A DNA stretch of 64,000 nucleotides. It comes from 13-2-20CM-66-19 sp963760225. GTDB taxonomy: Bacteria; Pseudomonadota; Gammaproteobacteria; Steroidobacterales; Steroidobacteraceae. The stretch's first letter is position 1; the number at the start of each line of letters is the position of its first letter. A program made the position numbers and the translations under genes. The notes beneath the pieces were generated by a model, which saw only the letters and a program-made list of their open reading frames with translations, had not been told where the DNA came from and did not search any database. Below, piece by piece: positions 1 to 8,258 of the stretch. The stretch lies in the NCBI GenBank assembly GCA_963760225.1, contig CAVXCD010000003.1, positions 1,426,001-1,490,000 on the forward strand, read 5' to 3'.

Positions 1-1
1 G

Positions 2-1048
2 CACGTGAGCTATCCGGTCGGTCACCTGTCGACCATGTACTGGCTGGGACTGCGCCCCGGGGACGTGCACCTGAACCTGAGCTCGCCCGGCTGGGCGAAG
101 CACGCCTGGTCCTCGTGCTTTGCGCCCTGGAACGCCGCCGCCACCATCCTCGCGTACCACTACGAGCGCTTCGAGGCGCGCGCGCTGCTCGACAAGCTGG
201 TGGGCTGCGGGGTGACGAGCTTCTGCGCGCCGCCGACCGTGTGGCGCATGCTCATTCAGCACGATCTCAAAGCCTGGCGCGTCACGCTGCGCGAAGCGGT
301 GAGCGCCGGAGAGCCGCTGAACCCTGAAGTCATGGCGCAGGTGCACGCCGCCTGGGGTGTGACGCTGCGCGACGGCTTCGGGCAGACGGAGACTACCGCG
401 GTGGTGGGCAATCCGCCCGGCCAGGCGGTGAAGCCCGGCTCCATGGGACGGCCGCTGCCCGGCTACCGGGTCGAGCTGCGCGATCTGCACGGGCAGCCGG
501 CCGCCGAGGGCGAGCTGTGCCTCGATCTCGCAGCGCGTCCGCTCGGGCTGATGCAGGGCTTCCTCGACGATCCGGAGCGCACCGCCGCGGTCATGCGCGA
601 CGGCTGCTATCACACCGGGGACGTGGCCTCACGCGATGCCGACGGCTATCTCACCTACGTCGGGCGCATGGACGATGTGTTCAAGTCATCTGACTATCGC
701 ATCAGCCCGTTCGAGCTCGAGAGCGTGCTCATCGAGCATGCGGCGGTGGCCGAGGCCGCCGTGGTCCCGAGCCCCGATGCGCTGCGGCTGTCGGTGCCGA
801 AAGCTTTCGTGGTGCTGGCCCCCGGGGCCGCGCCCGATGCGGCGACCGCGGCGTCCATACTGCAGCACGTGCGCGCCCGCGTCTCCGCGTACAAGCGCAT
901 CCGCCGCCTGGAGTTCGCCGCGCTGCCCAAGACGATCTCCGGCAAGATCCGCCGCGTCGAGCTGCGCCAGCTCGAGGAGTCGCGGCCGCCGTCGGCGGCG
1001 CGGCGCCCGCAGGAATTCTGGGAGGAGGATCTGCGCGGCGTGCCCTAG
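2..1048 (+). CDS. AMP-forming acyl-CoA synthetase, C-terminal part (runs off window start)
   Basis: The reading frame is open from the first complete codon, so the gene starts upstream. The visible 348 codons carry the C-terminal half of an ANL-superfamily ligase: a GFGQTETT adenylate-binding motif near visible residue 123, YHTGDVASRD near 202, the hinge GRMDDVFKSSDYRI near 220, and the C-terminal PKTISGKIRR with the catalytic Lys near 314. These enzymes activate a carboxylic acid as acyl-AMP and transfer it to CoA; the overall look is closest to acetyl/medium-chain acyl-CoA synthetases. The substrate cannot be read from the sequence. The TAG stop lies inside the target duplication of the downstream IS481 element, so the insertion left the protein intact but separated it from the mauE-like gene that probably followed it. 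Confidence 0.9.
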   Translation, partial: HVSYPVGHLSTMYWLGLRPGDVHLNLSSPGWAKHAWSSCFAPWNAAATILAYHYERFEARALLDKLVGCGVTSFCAPPTVWRMLIQHDLKAWRVTLREAVSAGEPLNPEVMAQVHAAWGVTLRDGFGQTETTAVVGNPPGQAVKPGSMGRPLPGYRVELRDLHGQPAAEGELCLDLAARPLGLMQGFLDDPERTAAVMRDGCYHTGDVASRDADGYLTYVGRMDDVFKSSDYRISPFELESVLIEHAAVAEAAVVPSPDALRLSVPKAFVVLAPGAAPDAATAASILQHVRARVSAYKRIRRLEFAALPKTISGKIRRVELRQLEESRPPSAARRPQEFWEEDLRGVP

Positions 1049-1049
1049 C

Positions 1050-1075
1050 TGTGAAGTCTCAGGACGTTATTCCTG
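1050..1075 (+). repeat. Left terminal inverted repeat of the IS481-family element
   Basis: It begins TGTGAAGTCTCAGGA and ends TTCCTG. It pairs with 2071-2096 read on the other strand, with mismatches only at repeat positions 5, 16 and 20. The base before it closes the CCTAGC target duplication. Confidence 0.93.
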
Positions 1076-1150
1076 GGTAAGTAGTTGTTCATTCGGGGGC
1101 ATCCGGTGATGCTTTTGGTTACCACGCCGAAAGTGTCAAGGGAGCCCCGA

Positions 1151-2101
1151 ATGAACGTGCATCAGAATGCAAGGCTCACCGTCGCCTGTCGAGTGTTGCT
1201 GGTGGAGCGCATTTTATCAGGCCGGGCGAAGAGTCAGACTGCCGCCGAGCTGGGCATATCGGTTAAGACGGCGAACAAATGGCTGCAGCGCTATCGGGAC
1301 CAAGGCTTTGAGGGCCTTAAGGATCGCAGCTCCCGACCGCGCTGCTCTCCACAGGCTACCCATGAGGTGCTGCGCAGTGCGGTTGTAGCACTGCGGCGGC
1401 AGCGGCTGACTTTGATCAGCATCGCCACACAGCTGAATCTGTCGCGTTCCACGGTGGCGCGCATTGCCAAAGCCGAGGGACTGAGTCGACTGAGCCGACT
1501 GGAACCCCCGCCGGTCTATCGTCGCTATGAGCGTGCCGAGCCGGGCGAACTGCTGCACCTGGATGTGAAAAAGCTCGGACGGATCATCAAGGTAGGTCAT
1601 CGCATTACCGGTGACCGACGCGACCACCGAGGGCGCAACATTGGCTGGGACTACCTGCACATAGCGATCGACGATGCCTCGCGTGTGGCATATGCCCAAA
1701 TCCTGCCCAATGAAGACGCTGACTGCTCAACGGCCTTCCTGCGCGCTGCGGTCGCCTACTACGCTGGCCTGGGTGTGTGCATCAAAGCGGTCTACACCGA
1801 CAACGCTCTGGCATACCGCGGACGTGACTTCGCTGGCGCCTGCAAGCAGCTGGGTCTGGCGCACCACTACACTCGACCCTACACCCCGCGCACCAACGGC
1901 AAGGCTGAACGCTTTATCCAGACCAGTCTGCGAGAGTGGGCGTACGCTCGAGCTTATGCGAACTCCAATCAGCGCCGCGATGCCTTGCCGACCTGGCTAC
2001 ACGGCTACAACTGGCACCGCCCTCACATGAGCCTGGCCGGTCAACCACCCATTAACCGCGTGGGTCTCAGCAGGAACAACCTCCTGAGACTCCACACCTA
2101 G
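1151..2101 (+). CDS. IS481-family transposase (HTH plus DD35E integrase core)
   Basis: This 316-aa protein has an N-terminal helix-turn-helix region (about residues 20-60), a second winged-helix-like stretch (about 80-112) and an rve-type catalytic core. The catalytic triad is visible as D138 (LHLDVKK), D217 (VYTDNAL) and E253 (NGKAERF), with 35 residues between the last two. I chose ATG 1151 because AGGGAG sits a few bases upstream; the frame stays open to 1085 inside the element. The final codon ACC takes one base from the IS and two from the target, and the TAG stop lies wholly in the target duplication. The protein should catalyse transposition of the element that contains it. Confidence 0.93.
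   Translation: MNVHQNARLTVACRVLLVERILSGRAKSQTAAELGISVKTANKWLQRYRDQGFEGLKDRSSRPRCSPQATHEVLRSAVVALRRQRLTLISIATQLNLSRSTVARIAKAEGLSRLSRLEPPPVYRRYERAEPGELLHLDVKKLGRIIKVGHRITGDRRDHRGRNIGWDYLHIAIDDASRVAYAQILPNEDADCSTAFLRAAVAYYAGLGVCIKAVYTDNALAYRGRDFAGACKQLGLAHHYTRPYTPRTNGKAERFIQTSLREWAYARAYANSNQRRDALPTWLHGYNWHRPHMSLAGQPPINRVGLSRNNLLRLHT
2071..2096 (-). repeat. Right terminal inverted repeat of the IS481-family element
   Basis: On the minus strand it reads TGTGGAGTCTCAGGA...TTCCTG. It overlaps the last codons of the transposase, and the transposase stop codon lies just outside it in the CCTAGC target duplication (2097-2102). Confidence 0.93.
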
Positions 2102-2161
2102 CGGCGCGTGCCGATGGCGCCTGCCGGTGGCGCGTGCCGGGTGGTTTATCATGGATGCCGC

Positions 2162-2701
2162 ATGATCGACCCAGCCATTGGCGCACTGCTCGCCGGAGCC
2201 TTCGCGCTGCTGTTCGGCAGCGCGGCGCTGCACAAGCTGCTCGGCCCGGGGACGTTTGCCGAGGTGCTGCGCGCCTATCGCGTGATGCCGCCGGCGCTGA
2301 CGCGCCTCGCGCTGCTGATCCCGCTGCTCGAGCTCGCGGTGGCGGCGGGACTGCTCGCGGGCACAGCGCGCAGCGCTGCGGCCGCCGGCGGGGCCGCGCT
2401 GCTCGTCACCTATGCGGCCGCGCTGGGCATCAACCTCGCACGCGGCCGGCGCGATCTCAGCTGCGGCTGCGGAGGTCCCAACGACCGGCGGCCGATTGCC
2501 GCCTGGATGGTGTGGCGCAACCTCATCCTCGCGTCGCTGCTCGCCGCTGTATGCCTGCCCTGGAGTGCGCGGCCGCTGGACGCCTCCGATACGATCACCA
2601 TCGGTGCGGGGACCGCGGCGGCGGCATTCTTATATATGAGCTTCGATACCCTGCTCGGGCGCCAGGCTGCGCCCACGGCGCTGATCGACGAGGGGCAATG
2701 A
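2162..2701 (+). CDS. MauE/DoxX-like integral membrane protein
   Basis: This 179-aa hydrophobic protein has four or five predicted membrane spans (about residues 5-25, 45-65, 70-95, 115-135, 140-155) and a loop motif LSCGCGG near residue 100. The architecture fits the MauE family, which works with MauD in periplasmic disulfide handling during maturation of methylamine dehydrogenase and is also found without mau structural genes. ATG 2162 gives the expected N-terminus; an upstream in-frame start at 2108 adds a non-family extension. Its stop overlaps the start of the next gene (ATGA), so the two are probably translationally coupled. No mauA or mauB is visible, so the true client is unknown. Confidence 0.82.
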   Translation: MIDPAIGALLAGAFALLFGSAALHKLLGPGTFAEVLRAYRVMPPALTRLALLIPLLELAVAAGLLAGTARSAAAAGGAALLVTYAAALGINLARGRRDLSCGCGGPNDRRPIAAWMVWRNLILASLLAAVCLPWSARPLDASDTITIGAGTAAAAFLYMSFDTLLGRQAAPTALIDEGQ

Positions 2702-3291
2702 CCGCGCTCGCGATCTCCAACGCGGTGCTGTGGCTGCTGGTGGTGTTGCTTGCGGCCGCAGTGCTGGCGCTGGCGCGTCAGGTGGGCGTGCTGCACGAGC
2801 GCATCGCACCGGCGGGCGCGCTGATGCTGCGCCGGGGTCTCGCGGTGGGCGAGGCGGCGCCGATACTCGAAGTCGCGGACCTCGAGGGACGCGCGCACCA
2901 GATCGGCAGCGCCCGCGCTGACGGGCGCAGCACGCTGCTGCTGTTCGTGTCGCCGGCCTGCCCGGTGTGCAAATCGCTGCTGCCGGCGGTGAAGTCGAGC
3001 CGCAAGGACGAGCGCTCGTGGGTGGACGTGATCCTGGCGAGCGACGGCGACAGCGCCGAGCAGCGCGCGTTCGTCGCCGCGCAGGGACTCGCCGGCGTGC
3101 CCTATGTCGTGTCGGCGGCGCTCGGACTTGCCTACCAGGTGAGCCGCCTGCCGTTTGCGGCGCTGCTCGATGAGCGCGGGATCCTGCGCGCGCGCGGGCT
3201 GGTCAACTCCCGCGAGCACCTCGAGAGCCTGTTCGAAGCGAAGCGGCTTGGGGTGGCCTCGCTGCAGGAGTATTTTTCCGGAGCGGCCTGA
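2698..3291 (+). CDS. MauD-like membrane-anchored thioredoxin-fold protein
   Basis: This 197-aa protein has an N-terminal membrane anchor (about residues 8-26) followed by a thioredoxin/AhpC-like periplasmic domain. The redox motif is SPACPVCK with C88 and C91 in a CxxC arrangement, and a cis-Pro-like SRLPFAALLDE segment follows. MauD proteins are thiol-disulfide oxidoreductases that pair with MauE. Here the gene overlaps the mauE-like gene by 4 nt and is followed after a 13-nt gap by an O-methyltransferase. The operon suggests disulfide formation or repair for an unidentified exported enzyme, perhaps encoded upstream of the window. Confidence 0.85.
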   Translation: MTALAISNAVLWLLVVLLAAAVLALARQVGVLHERIAPAGALMLRRGLAVGEAAPILEVADLEGRAHQIGSARADGRSTLLLFVSPACPVCKSLLPAVKSSRKDERSWVDVILASDGDSAEQRAFVAAQGLAGVPYVVSAALGLAYQVSRLPFAALLDERGILRARGLVNSREHLESLFEAKRLGVASLQEYFSGAA

Positions 3292-3304
3292 AGGGGAGTT
3301 TCAG

Positions 3305-3940
3305 ATGCAGCAACCGGCACCGATCGATGCCGCCGTGTGGGCGGTGATCGAGGAATACGAAGCGCGCGCGCGGCGCGAGGAAGAGCTGTGGGACACGCTG
3401 TCGGAGGCGGAGGCCGCGCGGCGACTCGATGAGCTGCTGCTGCCGGTGGGGCGCGCCACCGGCAGCCTCATGAATCTCCTCATCAAGGAGGCCGAGGCGC
3501 GGCGGATCCTCGAGGTGGGCAGCTCCTACGGCTACTCCACCACCTGGCTGGCGGAAGCCGCGCGCGCGATCGGCGGCCAGGTCATCTCGCTCGAGCTGCG
3601 CGCCGCCAAGACCGAGTACGCGCGTGCGCAGCTCGCGCGCGCGGGGCTGGACGGCCATGTCGAGTTTCGCATCGGTGATGCGCTCGCCTCGCTGGCGCAA
3701 TTACCCGGGCCGTTCGATTTCGTGCTGATCGACCTGTGGAAGGACCTGTACGTGCCGGTGTTCGAGCGGCTGCACCCGAAACTGGCGCCGGGCGCGCTCG
3801 TCGTCGCGGACAACATGCTGCAGCCCGACAGCGCGCGCGTGCACGCGAGCGCCTACCGCGCGCGGGTGCGCGCCACGGCCGACATGAGCTCCGTGCTGCT
3901 CGCGGTCGGTAACGGCCTGGAGCTCAGCCGCTACCGCTAG
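3305..3940 (+). CDS. Class I SAM-dependent O-methyltransferase (caffeoyl-CoA OMT-like)
   Basis: This 211-aa protein has a Rossmann methyltransferase fold of the cation-dependent O-methyltransferase type. Motif I is LEVGSSYGYST (residues 69-79), an acidic strand end EL follows near 97, and the usual DFVFIDADK loop appears as DFVLIDLWKDLY (138-149). That is a change at normally metal-coordinating positions, so the metal dependence is doubtful. The start at ATG 3305 is supported by AAGGGGAG just upstream. It is the last gene of the mauE-mauD-like operon and converges with the AlaX-type gene. The acceptor substrate cannot be inferred. Confidence 0.83.
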   Translation: MQQPAPIDAAVWAVIEEYEARARREEELWDTLSEAEAARRLDELLLPVGRATGSLMNLLIKEAEARRILEVGSSYGYSTTWLAEAARAIGGQVISLELRAAKTEYARAQLARAGLDGHVEFRIGDALASLAQLPGPFDFVLIDLWKDLYVPVFERLHPKLAPGALVVADNMLQPDSARVHASAYRARVRATADMSSVLLAVGNGLELSRYR

Positions 3941-3941
3941 G

Positions 3942-4661
3942 TCAACCGCTGCCCTGCAGCGCGATCTCGACGCGCTTGTTGTGCCGGCCCTCGCTGCGGA
4001 TCTTCAGCACCCGAATAGCGACGATCTCGGCTATGTCGGCCACGTGCGTGCCGCCGCACGGCTGCAGGTCGATGCCCGGGATGCGCAACAGGCGCACGCG
4101 GCCGGTGCCGCGCGGTGGCTGCACGCTCATGGTCTTCACCAGCTCCGGCTGGGCGTCGAGCTGCTCGTCGCTGATCCACACGGTTTCCGTGGCAGCGCCC
4201 GCGGCGATCAGGGCATTGGTGGCGCGTTCGATGTGCGCGGCGTCGAGCAGCGACAGCTCGATATCGAAGTCGAGGCGGCCCTTCTCCGGCACGATGTTGC
4301 CGCCGGTGACCGGCGCCTCGATCACGCACGACAGCAGGTGCAGCGCAGTGTGCAGGCGCATCAGCCGGTGGCGGCGCGGCCAGTCGATCTCCACAGCGAC
4401 CGTTTCGCCGGGCTCGAGGCGCGCGGCTCCGGGCCCCGGCAGATGCACGATGGCATCGGGCAGCGCGCCCTTGCGCGTGTCGACTACCGCCACGCGCTCC
4501 CCGTTGCCGCGCAGCAGCGTGCCGGTGTCCCCCGCCTGCCCGCCGCCCTGCGGGTAGAAGATGGTGCGGTCGAGCTCGATACCGCTGTCGCTCACGGCCA
4601 GCACGCGCGCCGTCGCGGTGCGCAGGTAGGCATCGTCACGGAACAGGGCGGTGGTCGTCAT
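3942..4661 (-). CDS. AlaX-type alanyl-tRNA editing domain protein
   Basis: This 239-aa protein resembles the editing and linker domains of alanyl-tRNA synthetase. The zinc-binding editing motifs are present: H104 and H108 in HTALHLL, and C202/H206 in CGGTH. An N-terminal FYPQGGGQAGDTG glycine-rich segment (35-47) is typical of AlaX-M forms. Such proteins hydrolyse Ser-tRNA(Ala) or Gly-tRNA(Ala) in trans. I chose ATG 4661; the longer frame to 4703 would overlap the start of the divergent PhzF-family gene. The two genes are divergent with about 40 bp between starts and probably share a promoter region. Confidence 0.88.
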   Translation of the reverse strand: MTTTALFRDDAYLRTATARVLAVSDSGIELDRTIFYPQGGGQAGDTGTLLRGNGERVAVVDTRKGALPDAIVHLPGPGAARLEPGETVAVEIDWPRRHRLMRLHTALHLLSCVIEAPVTGGNIVPEKGRLDFDIELSLLDAAHIERATNALIAAGAATETVWISDEQLDAQPELVKTMSVQPPRGTGRVRLLRIPGIDLQPCGGTHVADIAEIVAIRVLKIRSEGRHNKRVEIALQGSG

Positions 4662-4702
4662 GGCGGCGTCCGGGGCTGGGTGCGATAGAATGCGCTGCGC
4701 CA

Positions 4703-5545
4703 ATGGCAGCCTACGCCTATCGCCTGCTCAACGTCTTCACGCAGGGCGGAGCTGCGCTCAGCGGCAACCCGCTGTGCGTGTTCGAGCGGGCGCAGACGCT
4801 CGACAGCACCAGGATGCAGGCGCTCGCGCTGCAGTTCAATCTTTCGGAGACCACCTTCATCCTGCCGTCCGAGCGGGCCAGCGCGCGCGTGCGCATCTTC
4901 ACGCCCGCGTACGAGATGACGTTTGCCGGGCATCCCACGCTCGGCACGGCGCAGGTGTGCCGCGCCCTCGGGCTCGGCGGCGATCGGCTCACCCTGGAGA
5001 CGAACGCCGGCGTCATAACGGTGCGCGCGAGCGGCAATCGCTGGACGCTGCAGGCGCCTGCGCCGACCTGGCGCGAGATCGAGGAGCCGCGGCTCACAAT
5101 CGCCGCGATGCTCGGCCTCGAGGAGCGCGACATCGCCGAGCGCCCGCTGTGGGTGAATACCGGCACCGAGCAGCTCATCGTGCCGCTCGCGAGCGAGGCG
5201 GCGGTGCGGCGGGTGCGGGTGCGGGCCGACCTGCTCGCGCAGATGCGAAGCGCCGAGGGCCACAGCCAGGCGTACGTGTTCGCGTCGGCGGGCGCGGGGC
5301 TGCTGGCGCGCTTCTTCTTCCCCAAGGGCTCTGCCGTGCTCGAGGATCCGGCGACTGGCTCGGCGACCGCCAACCTCGGCGGCTGGTGTCTGGCGATGCA
5401 GCGCACGCTGCCCTGCGAGTACGAGATCTCGCAGGGGGAGTACACCGGGCGGCCCTCGGCCCTGCGCCTGCGCGTCGATGCCGAGCGCACCGTGCTGGTG
5501 AGCGGCGACGTCATCGAGCTCGGGCGCGGCACGATCACCCTGTAA
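4703..5545 (+). CDS. PhzF-family isomerase/epimerase
   Basis: This 280-aa protein has the two-fold diaminopimelate-epimerase-like architecture of the PhzF family. Seen are the N-terminal SGNPLCVFE motif (residues 20-28), the conserved Glu (E49 in NLSETTF), GHPTLGTAQV around 75-84 and the C-terminal DPATGSATANLGGW signature. PhzF proper isomerises dihydro-3-hydroxyanthranilate, but most family members act in unknown pathways and no phenazine genes are near. The length is normal for the family. It is divergent from the AlaX-type gene and convergent with glcE. Confidence 0.88.
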   Translation: MAAYAYRLLNVFTQGGAALSGNPLCVFERAQTLDSTRMQALALQFNLSETTFILPSERASARVRIFTPAYEMTFAGHPTLGTAQVCRALGLGGDRLTLETNAGVITVRASGNRWTLQAPAPTWREIEEPRLTIAAMLGLEERDIAERPLWVNTGTEQLIVPLASEAAVRRVRVRADLLAQMRSAEGHSQAYVFASAGAGLLARFFFPKGSAVLEDPATGSATANLGGWCLAMQRTLPCEYEISQGEYTGRPSALRLRVDAERTVLVSGDVIELGRGTITL

Positions 5546-5595
5546 GAGCACAGCACACGCGTCGCGCGCTGCGCTACGCGCCGGCAGCAGCGGCG

Positions 5596-6663
5596 TCATA
5601 CTCCGGCAAGCAGCCGGCCCGGATTGAAGATGCCGTGCGGATCGAAGCGCTCCTTGAGGCGCTGATGCAGCCCCGCGACCGCGGGTGACAGCGGATGAAA
5701 GCGCGGTGCCGCGGCGCCACGCCAGCATAGCGCCGTGCCGCCCGCCGCGACCGCGAAATCCCGCACCGCTACCCCGGCGGGCACCTCGGCATACCAGCGT
5801 AGCGCGCCGCCCCAGTCGATCAGCGGCTCTCCCGGCAGGGGGAGGGGATCGGCCGCCGGCGGCACGGACAATCGCCACAGCACCGTGCCGGAAAACGTCG
5901 GCAGCCGGCAGTGACGCAGCGCTTGCCACCAGTCGTCCGCCGCCTCCGCCTCCACGATCTCCCCGCCGATGTGCTCGCGCGCCGCGCGCACCGCCGCCGG
6001 CGCGCCCGACAGGCGCACCATGGCGGCTCCCTGCCACCAGGCCGCCCCCGACAGCGGCAGCGGCAGCGCTGCCCAGCGATTGAACGACTCCACCGCGGCG
6101 GGCGCCGACAGCTCGAGGCGCAGGGTCTTCTCCAGTCGCGGTCGCGGCAGCACCTTCAGCGACACCTCGGTGATGACGCCGAGGACGCCGAGCGAGCCGC
6201 ACAGCAGCCGCGAGACGTCGAAGCCCGCCACGTTCTTTATCACTTCGCCGCCGAAGCGCAGCGCCTCGCCGCCCGCGGTGAGCAGCCGCGTGCCCAGCAC
6301 GTAGTCGCGTGCCGCGCCGGCGTAGGGGCGGCGCGGTCCCGACAGTCCCGCGGCAATGACGCCGCCGAGCGTCGGGTCGGCGCCGAAAGCCGGTGGCTCG
6401 AAGCCGAGAAACTGGCCGCGCGCGGCCAGCTCGGACTCGATCTGCGACAACGGCGTGCCACAGCGCGCGGTGATGACGAGCTCCGAGGGCTCGTAGCTGA
6501 CCACACCGCGCCACTCCCGCAGCTCGAGGATCTCCCCCGCGAGGCGCTCGCCGTAGAAGTCCTTGGTGCCCGCGCCCCTCAAGCGCAGCGGCGTGCGCGC
6601 GGCCGCCGCGGCGAGAATGCGCGCCCGCCATTGCTCGAGGATCGACCCGTCGGTAGCGGCCAT
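5596..6663 (-). CDS. glcE: Glycolate oxidase FAD-binding subunit GlcE
   Basis: This 355-aa protein has an N-terminal FAD-binding type-4 (PCMH) domain: the RLRGAGTKDFYG loop near residue 26, DPTLGGVIAAGLSGPRR near 95-111 and KNVAGFDVSRLLCGSLGVLG near 143-162. The C-terminus ends in FDPHGIFNPGRL, typical of GlcE. With GlcD and the iron-sulfur subunit GlcF it forms membrane-associated glycolate dehydrogenase (glycolate to glyoxylate). It follows glcD after a 12-nt gap on the same strand. No glcF follows; the next gene downstream is phzF-like and on the opposite strand. Confidence 0.92.
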   Translation of the reverse strand: MAATDGSILEQWRARILAAAAARTPLRLRGAGTKDFYGERLAGEILELREWRGVVSYEPSELVITARCGTPLSQIESELAARGQFLGFEPPAFGADPTLGGVIAAGLSGPRRPYAGAARDYVLGTRLLTAGGEALRFGGEVIKNVAGFDVSRLLCGSLGVLGVITEVSLKVLPRPRLEKTLRLELSAPAAVESFNRWAALPLPLSGAAWWQGAAMVRLSGAPAAVRAAREHIGGEIVEAEAADDWWQALRHCRLPTFSGTVLWRLSVPPAADPLPLPGEPLIDWGGALRWYAEVPAGVAVRDFAVAAGGTALCWRGAAAPRFHPLSPAVAGLHQRLKERFDPHGIFNPGRLLAGV

Positions 6664-6675
6664 GGACGCGCGTTT

Positions 6676-8133
6676 CTAAAAGCGCGGCAGCTCGGCGTGC
6701 GCCAGCTCCCCGCCGCGCACGTGCATCTTGCCGTACTCGGCACAGCGCGCCAGCGTCGGGATGAGCTTGCCGGGATTGAGGAGTCCGGCCGGATCGAAGG
6801 CCGCCTTCACCGCGGCGAATGCCGCGCGCTCAGCGGGCGAGAACTGCACGCACATGCCGCCGATCTTCTCCAGCCCGACGCCGTGCTCGCCGGTGATGGT
6901 GCCGCCGACCTTGATACACAGCTCGAGGATCTCGGCGCCGAAGCGATCCGCGCGCTCCCACTCGCCCGGCTGATTGGAGTCGAACATGATCACCGGGTGC
7001 AGGTTGCCGTCGCCGGCGTGAAACACGTTGAAGCACGGCAGACCGTAGCGCGTCTCCATCTCGCCGATCGCTTCCAGCACCCTGCCCACGTGCTTGCGCG
7101 GGATCGTGCCGTCCATGCAGTAATAGTCCGGCGACAGGCGCCCCGCCGCGGGAAAGGCATTCTTGCGACCGGACCACAACAGCAGCCGCTCGGCTTCCGA
7201 GGCGGCGACGCGCAGCGCGCTCGCGCCGCAGCCGCGCAGCACGCTCTGGATCTCGCCGATCTGCTCCTCGACCTCCGCGCGCGTGCCGTCGGATTCGACC
7301 ATCAGAATCGCCGCCGCACTCAGGTCGTAACCGGCATGCACGAAAGGCTCCACGGCCACGGTGGCCTTGCGGTCCATCATCTCCAGCGCCGCGGGGATGA
7401 TGCCGGCAGCGATGATCGCGGCCACGGCGTCGGCGGCGCTGTGCAGGGTGGGGAAGGAAGCGACCACGAGCTGCGCGCACGGCGGCCGCGGGATGAGCTT
7501 CACGATCACCTCGGTGACGATCATCAGCAGCCCCTCGGAGCCGATGGTGAGCGCCAGCAGATCGAGGCCCGGGACGTCGGCTGCGGCCCCGCCGCCGAGC
7601 TCGATGAGCTCACCGTCCACCGTGAAGCCGCGCACGCCCTGCACGTTATGCACGGTCAGCCCGTACTTCAGGCAGTGCACGCCACCGGAATTCTCCGCTA
7701 CGTTTCCGCCGATGGAGCAGGCGACCTGGGAGGAGGGGTCGGGTGCGTAGTACAGTCCGTACGGTGCGGCGGCTTCCGAGATCCTGAGGTTCGGTACTCC
7801 CGGCTGCAGCCGTGCGCAACGGTTTTGCGGGTCGATGCCGAGTACGCGGTTCATGCGTGCGCACGACAGCAGCACACCCTGCGGGTGCGGGGTCGCCCCG
7901 CCCGACAGTCCCGTCCCCGAGCCGCGCGCGACCAGCGGCACTTGCAGCCGGTTGCAGGTGAGCAGCACCCGCCGCACCTCCTCCTCGGTGCGTGGCAACA
8001 CCACGACGGCGGGCAGCTCGCGAAAGGCGGTGAGCGCATCGCACTCGTACGGGCGCCGCTCCTCCGGCCGCGACAGCACGCAGTCCGGGGGCAGGGTCGC
8101 ACTCAAGGCCGCCGCGATGTCGCTGTCGGGCAT
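6676..8133 (-). CDS. glcD: Glycolate oxidase subunit GlcD (FAD-linked)
   Basis: This 485-aa protein is a full-length GlcD/D-lactate dehydrogenase-type flavoprotein. It has the FAD-binding PP-loop RGSGTGLSGGA (near residue 71), the NVAENSGGVHCLKYGLT segment, and the C-terminal FNVFHAGDGNLHP and GEHGVGLEK active-site motifs. It oxidises 2-hydroxy acids, most likely glycolate when paired with GlcE. It is the first gene of the glcDE pair. The divergent CocE-type hydrolase starts about 125 bp away, so the promoters share this gap. Confidence 0.93.
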   Translation of the reverse strand: MPDSDIAAALSATLPPDCVLSRPEERRPYECDALTAFRELPAVVVLPRTEEEVRRVLLTCNRLQVPLVARGSGTGLSGGATPHPQGVLLSCARMNRVLGIDPQNRCARLQPGVPNLRISEAAAPYGLYYAPDPSSQVACSIGGNVAENSGGVHCLKYGLTVHNVQGVRGFTVDGELIELGGGAAADVPGLDLLALTIGSEGLLMIVTEVIVKLIPRPPCAQLVVASFPTLHSAADAVAAIIAAGIIPAALEMMDRKATVAVEPFVHAGYDLSAAAILMVESDGTRAEVEEQIGEIQSVLRGCGASALRVAASEAERLLLWSGRKNAFPAAGRLSPDYYCMDGTIPRKHVGRVLEAIGEMETRYGLPCFNVFHAGDGNLHPVIMFDSNQPGEWERADRFGAEILELCIKVGGTITGEHGVGLEKIGGMCVQFSPAERAAFAAVKAAFDPAGLLNPGKLIPTLARCAEYGKMHVRGGELAHAELPRF

Positions 8134-8258
8134 GGAGTCATCCTAGCGCGTGAGCGGCCCGCGTGCCGCAACGGACGCGCGCGATGCGCGGCGCCGCATC
8201 TGCTAGGCTTGCACCGCGCGCGAGCGCTGCGTGGGTGCGCATGAACCGGGGAGCTTAG

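Larger units (their letters stand above)
1050..2096 (+). mobile_element. IS481-family insertion sequence, complete, 1047 bp
   Basis: Both ends carry a 26-bp terminal inverted repeat beginning TGTG (1050-1075 and 2071-2096) that matches at 23 of 26 positions. The element is flanked by a perfect 6-bp direct repeat CCTAGC (1044-1049 and 2097-2102). This fits the NCTAGN target known for Bordetella IS481. It holds a single DDE transposase on the plus strand. Intact ends, an intact transposase and an identical target duplication suggest a recent and possibly still active copy. The insertion lies between the acyl-CoA ligase and the mauE-like gene. Confidence 0.95.

Noticed and set aside
5911..8244. 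777-codon open frame on the plus strand
   Set aside because: It is antisense to glcE and glcD, which have clear family motifs. The translation is Arg/Ala/His-rich shadow sequence without domains.
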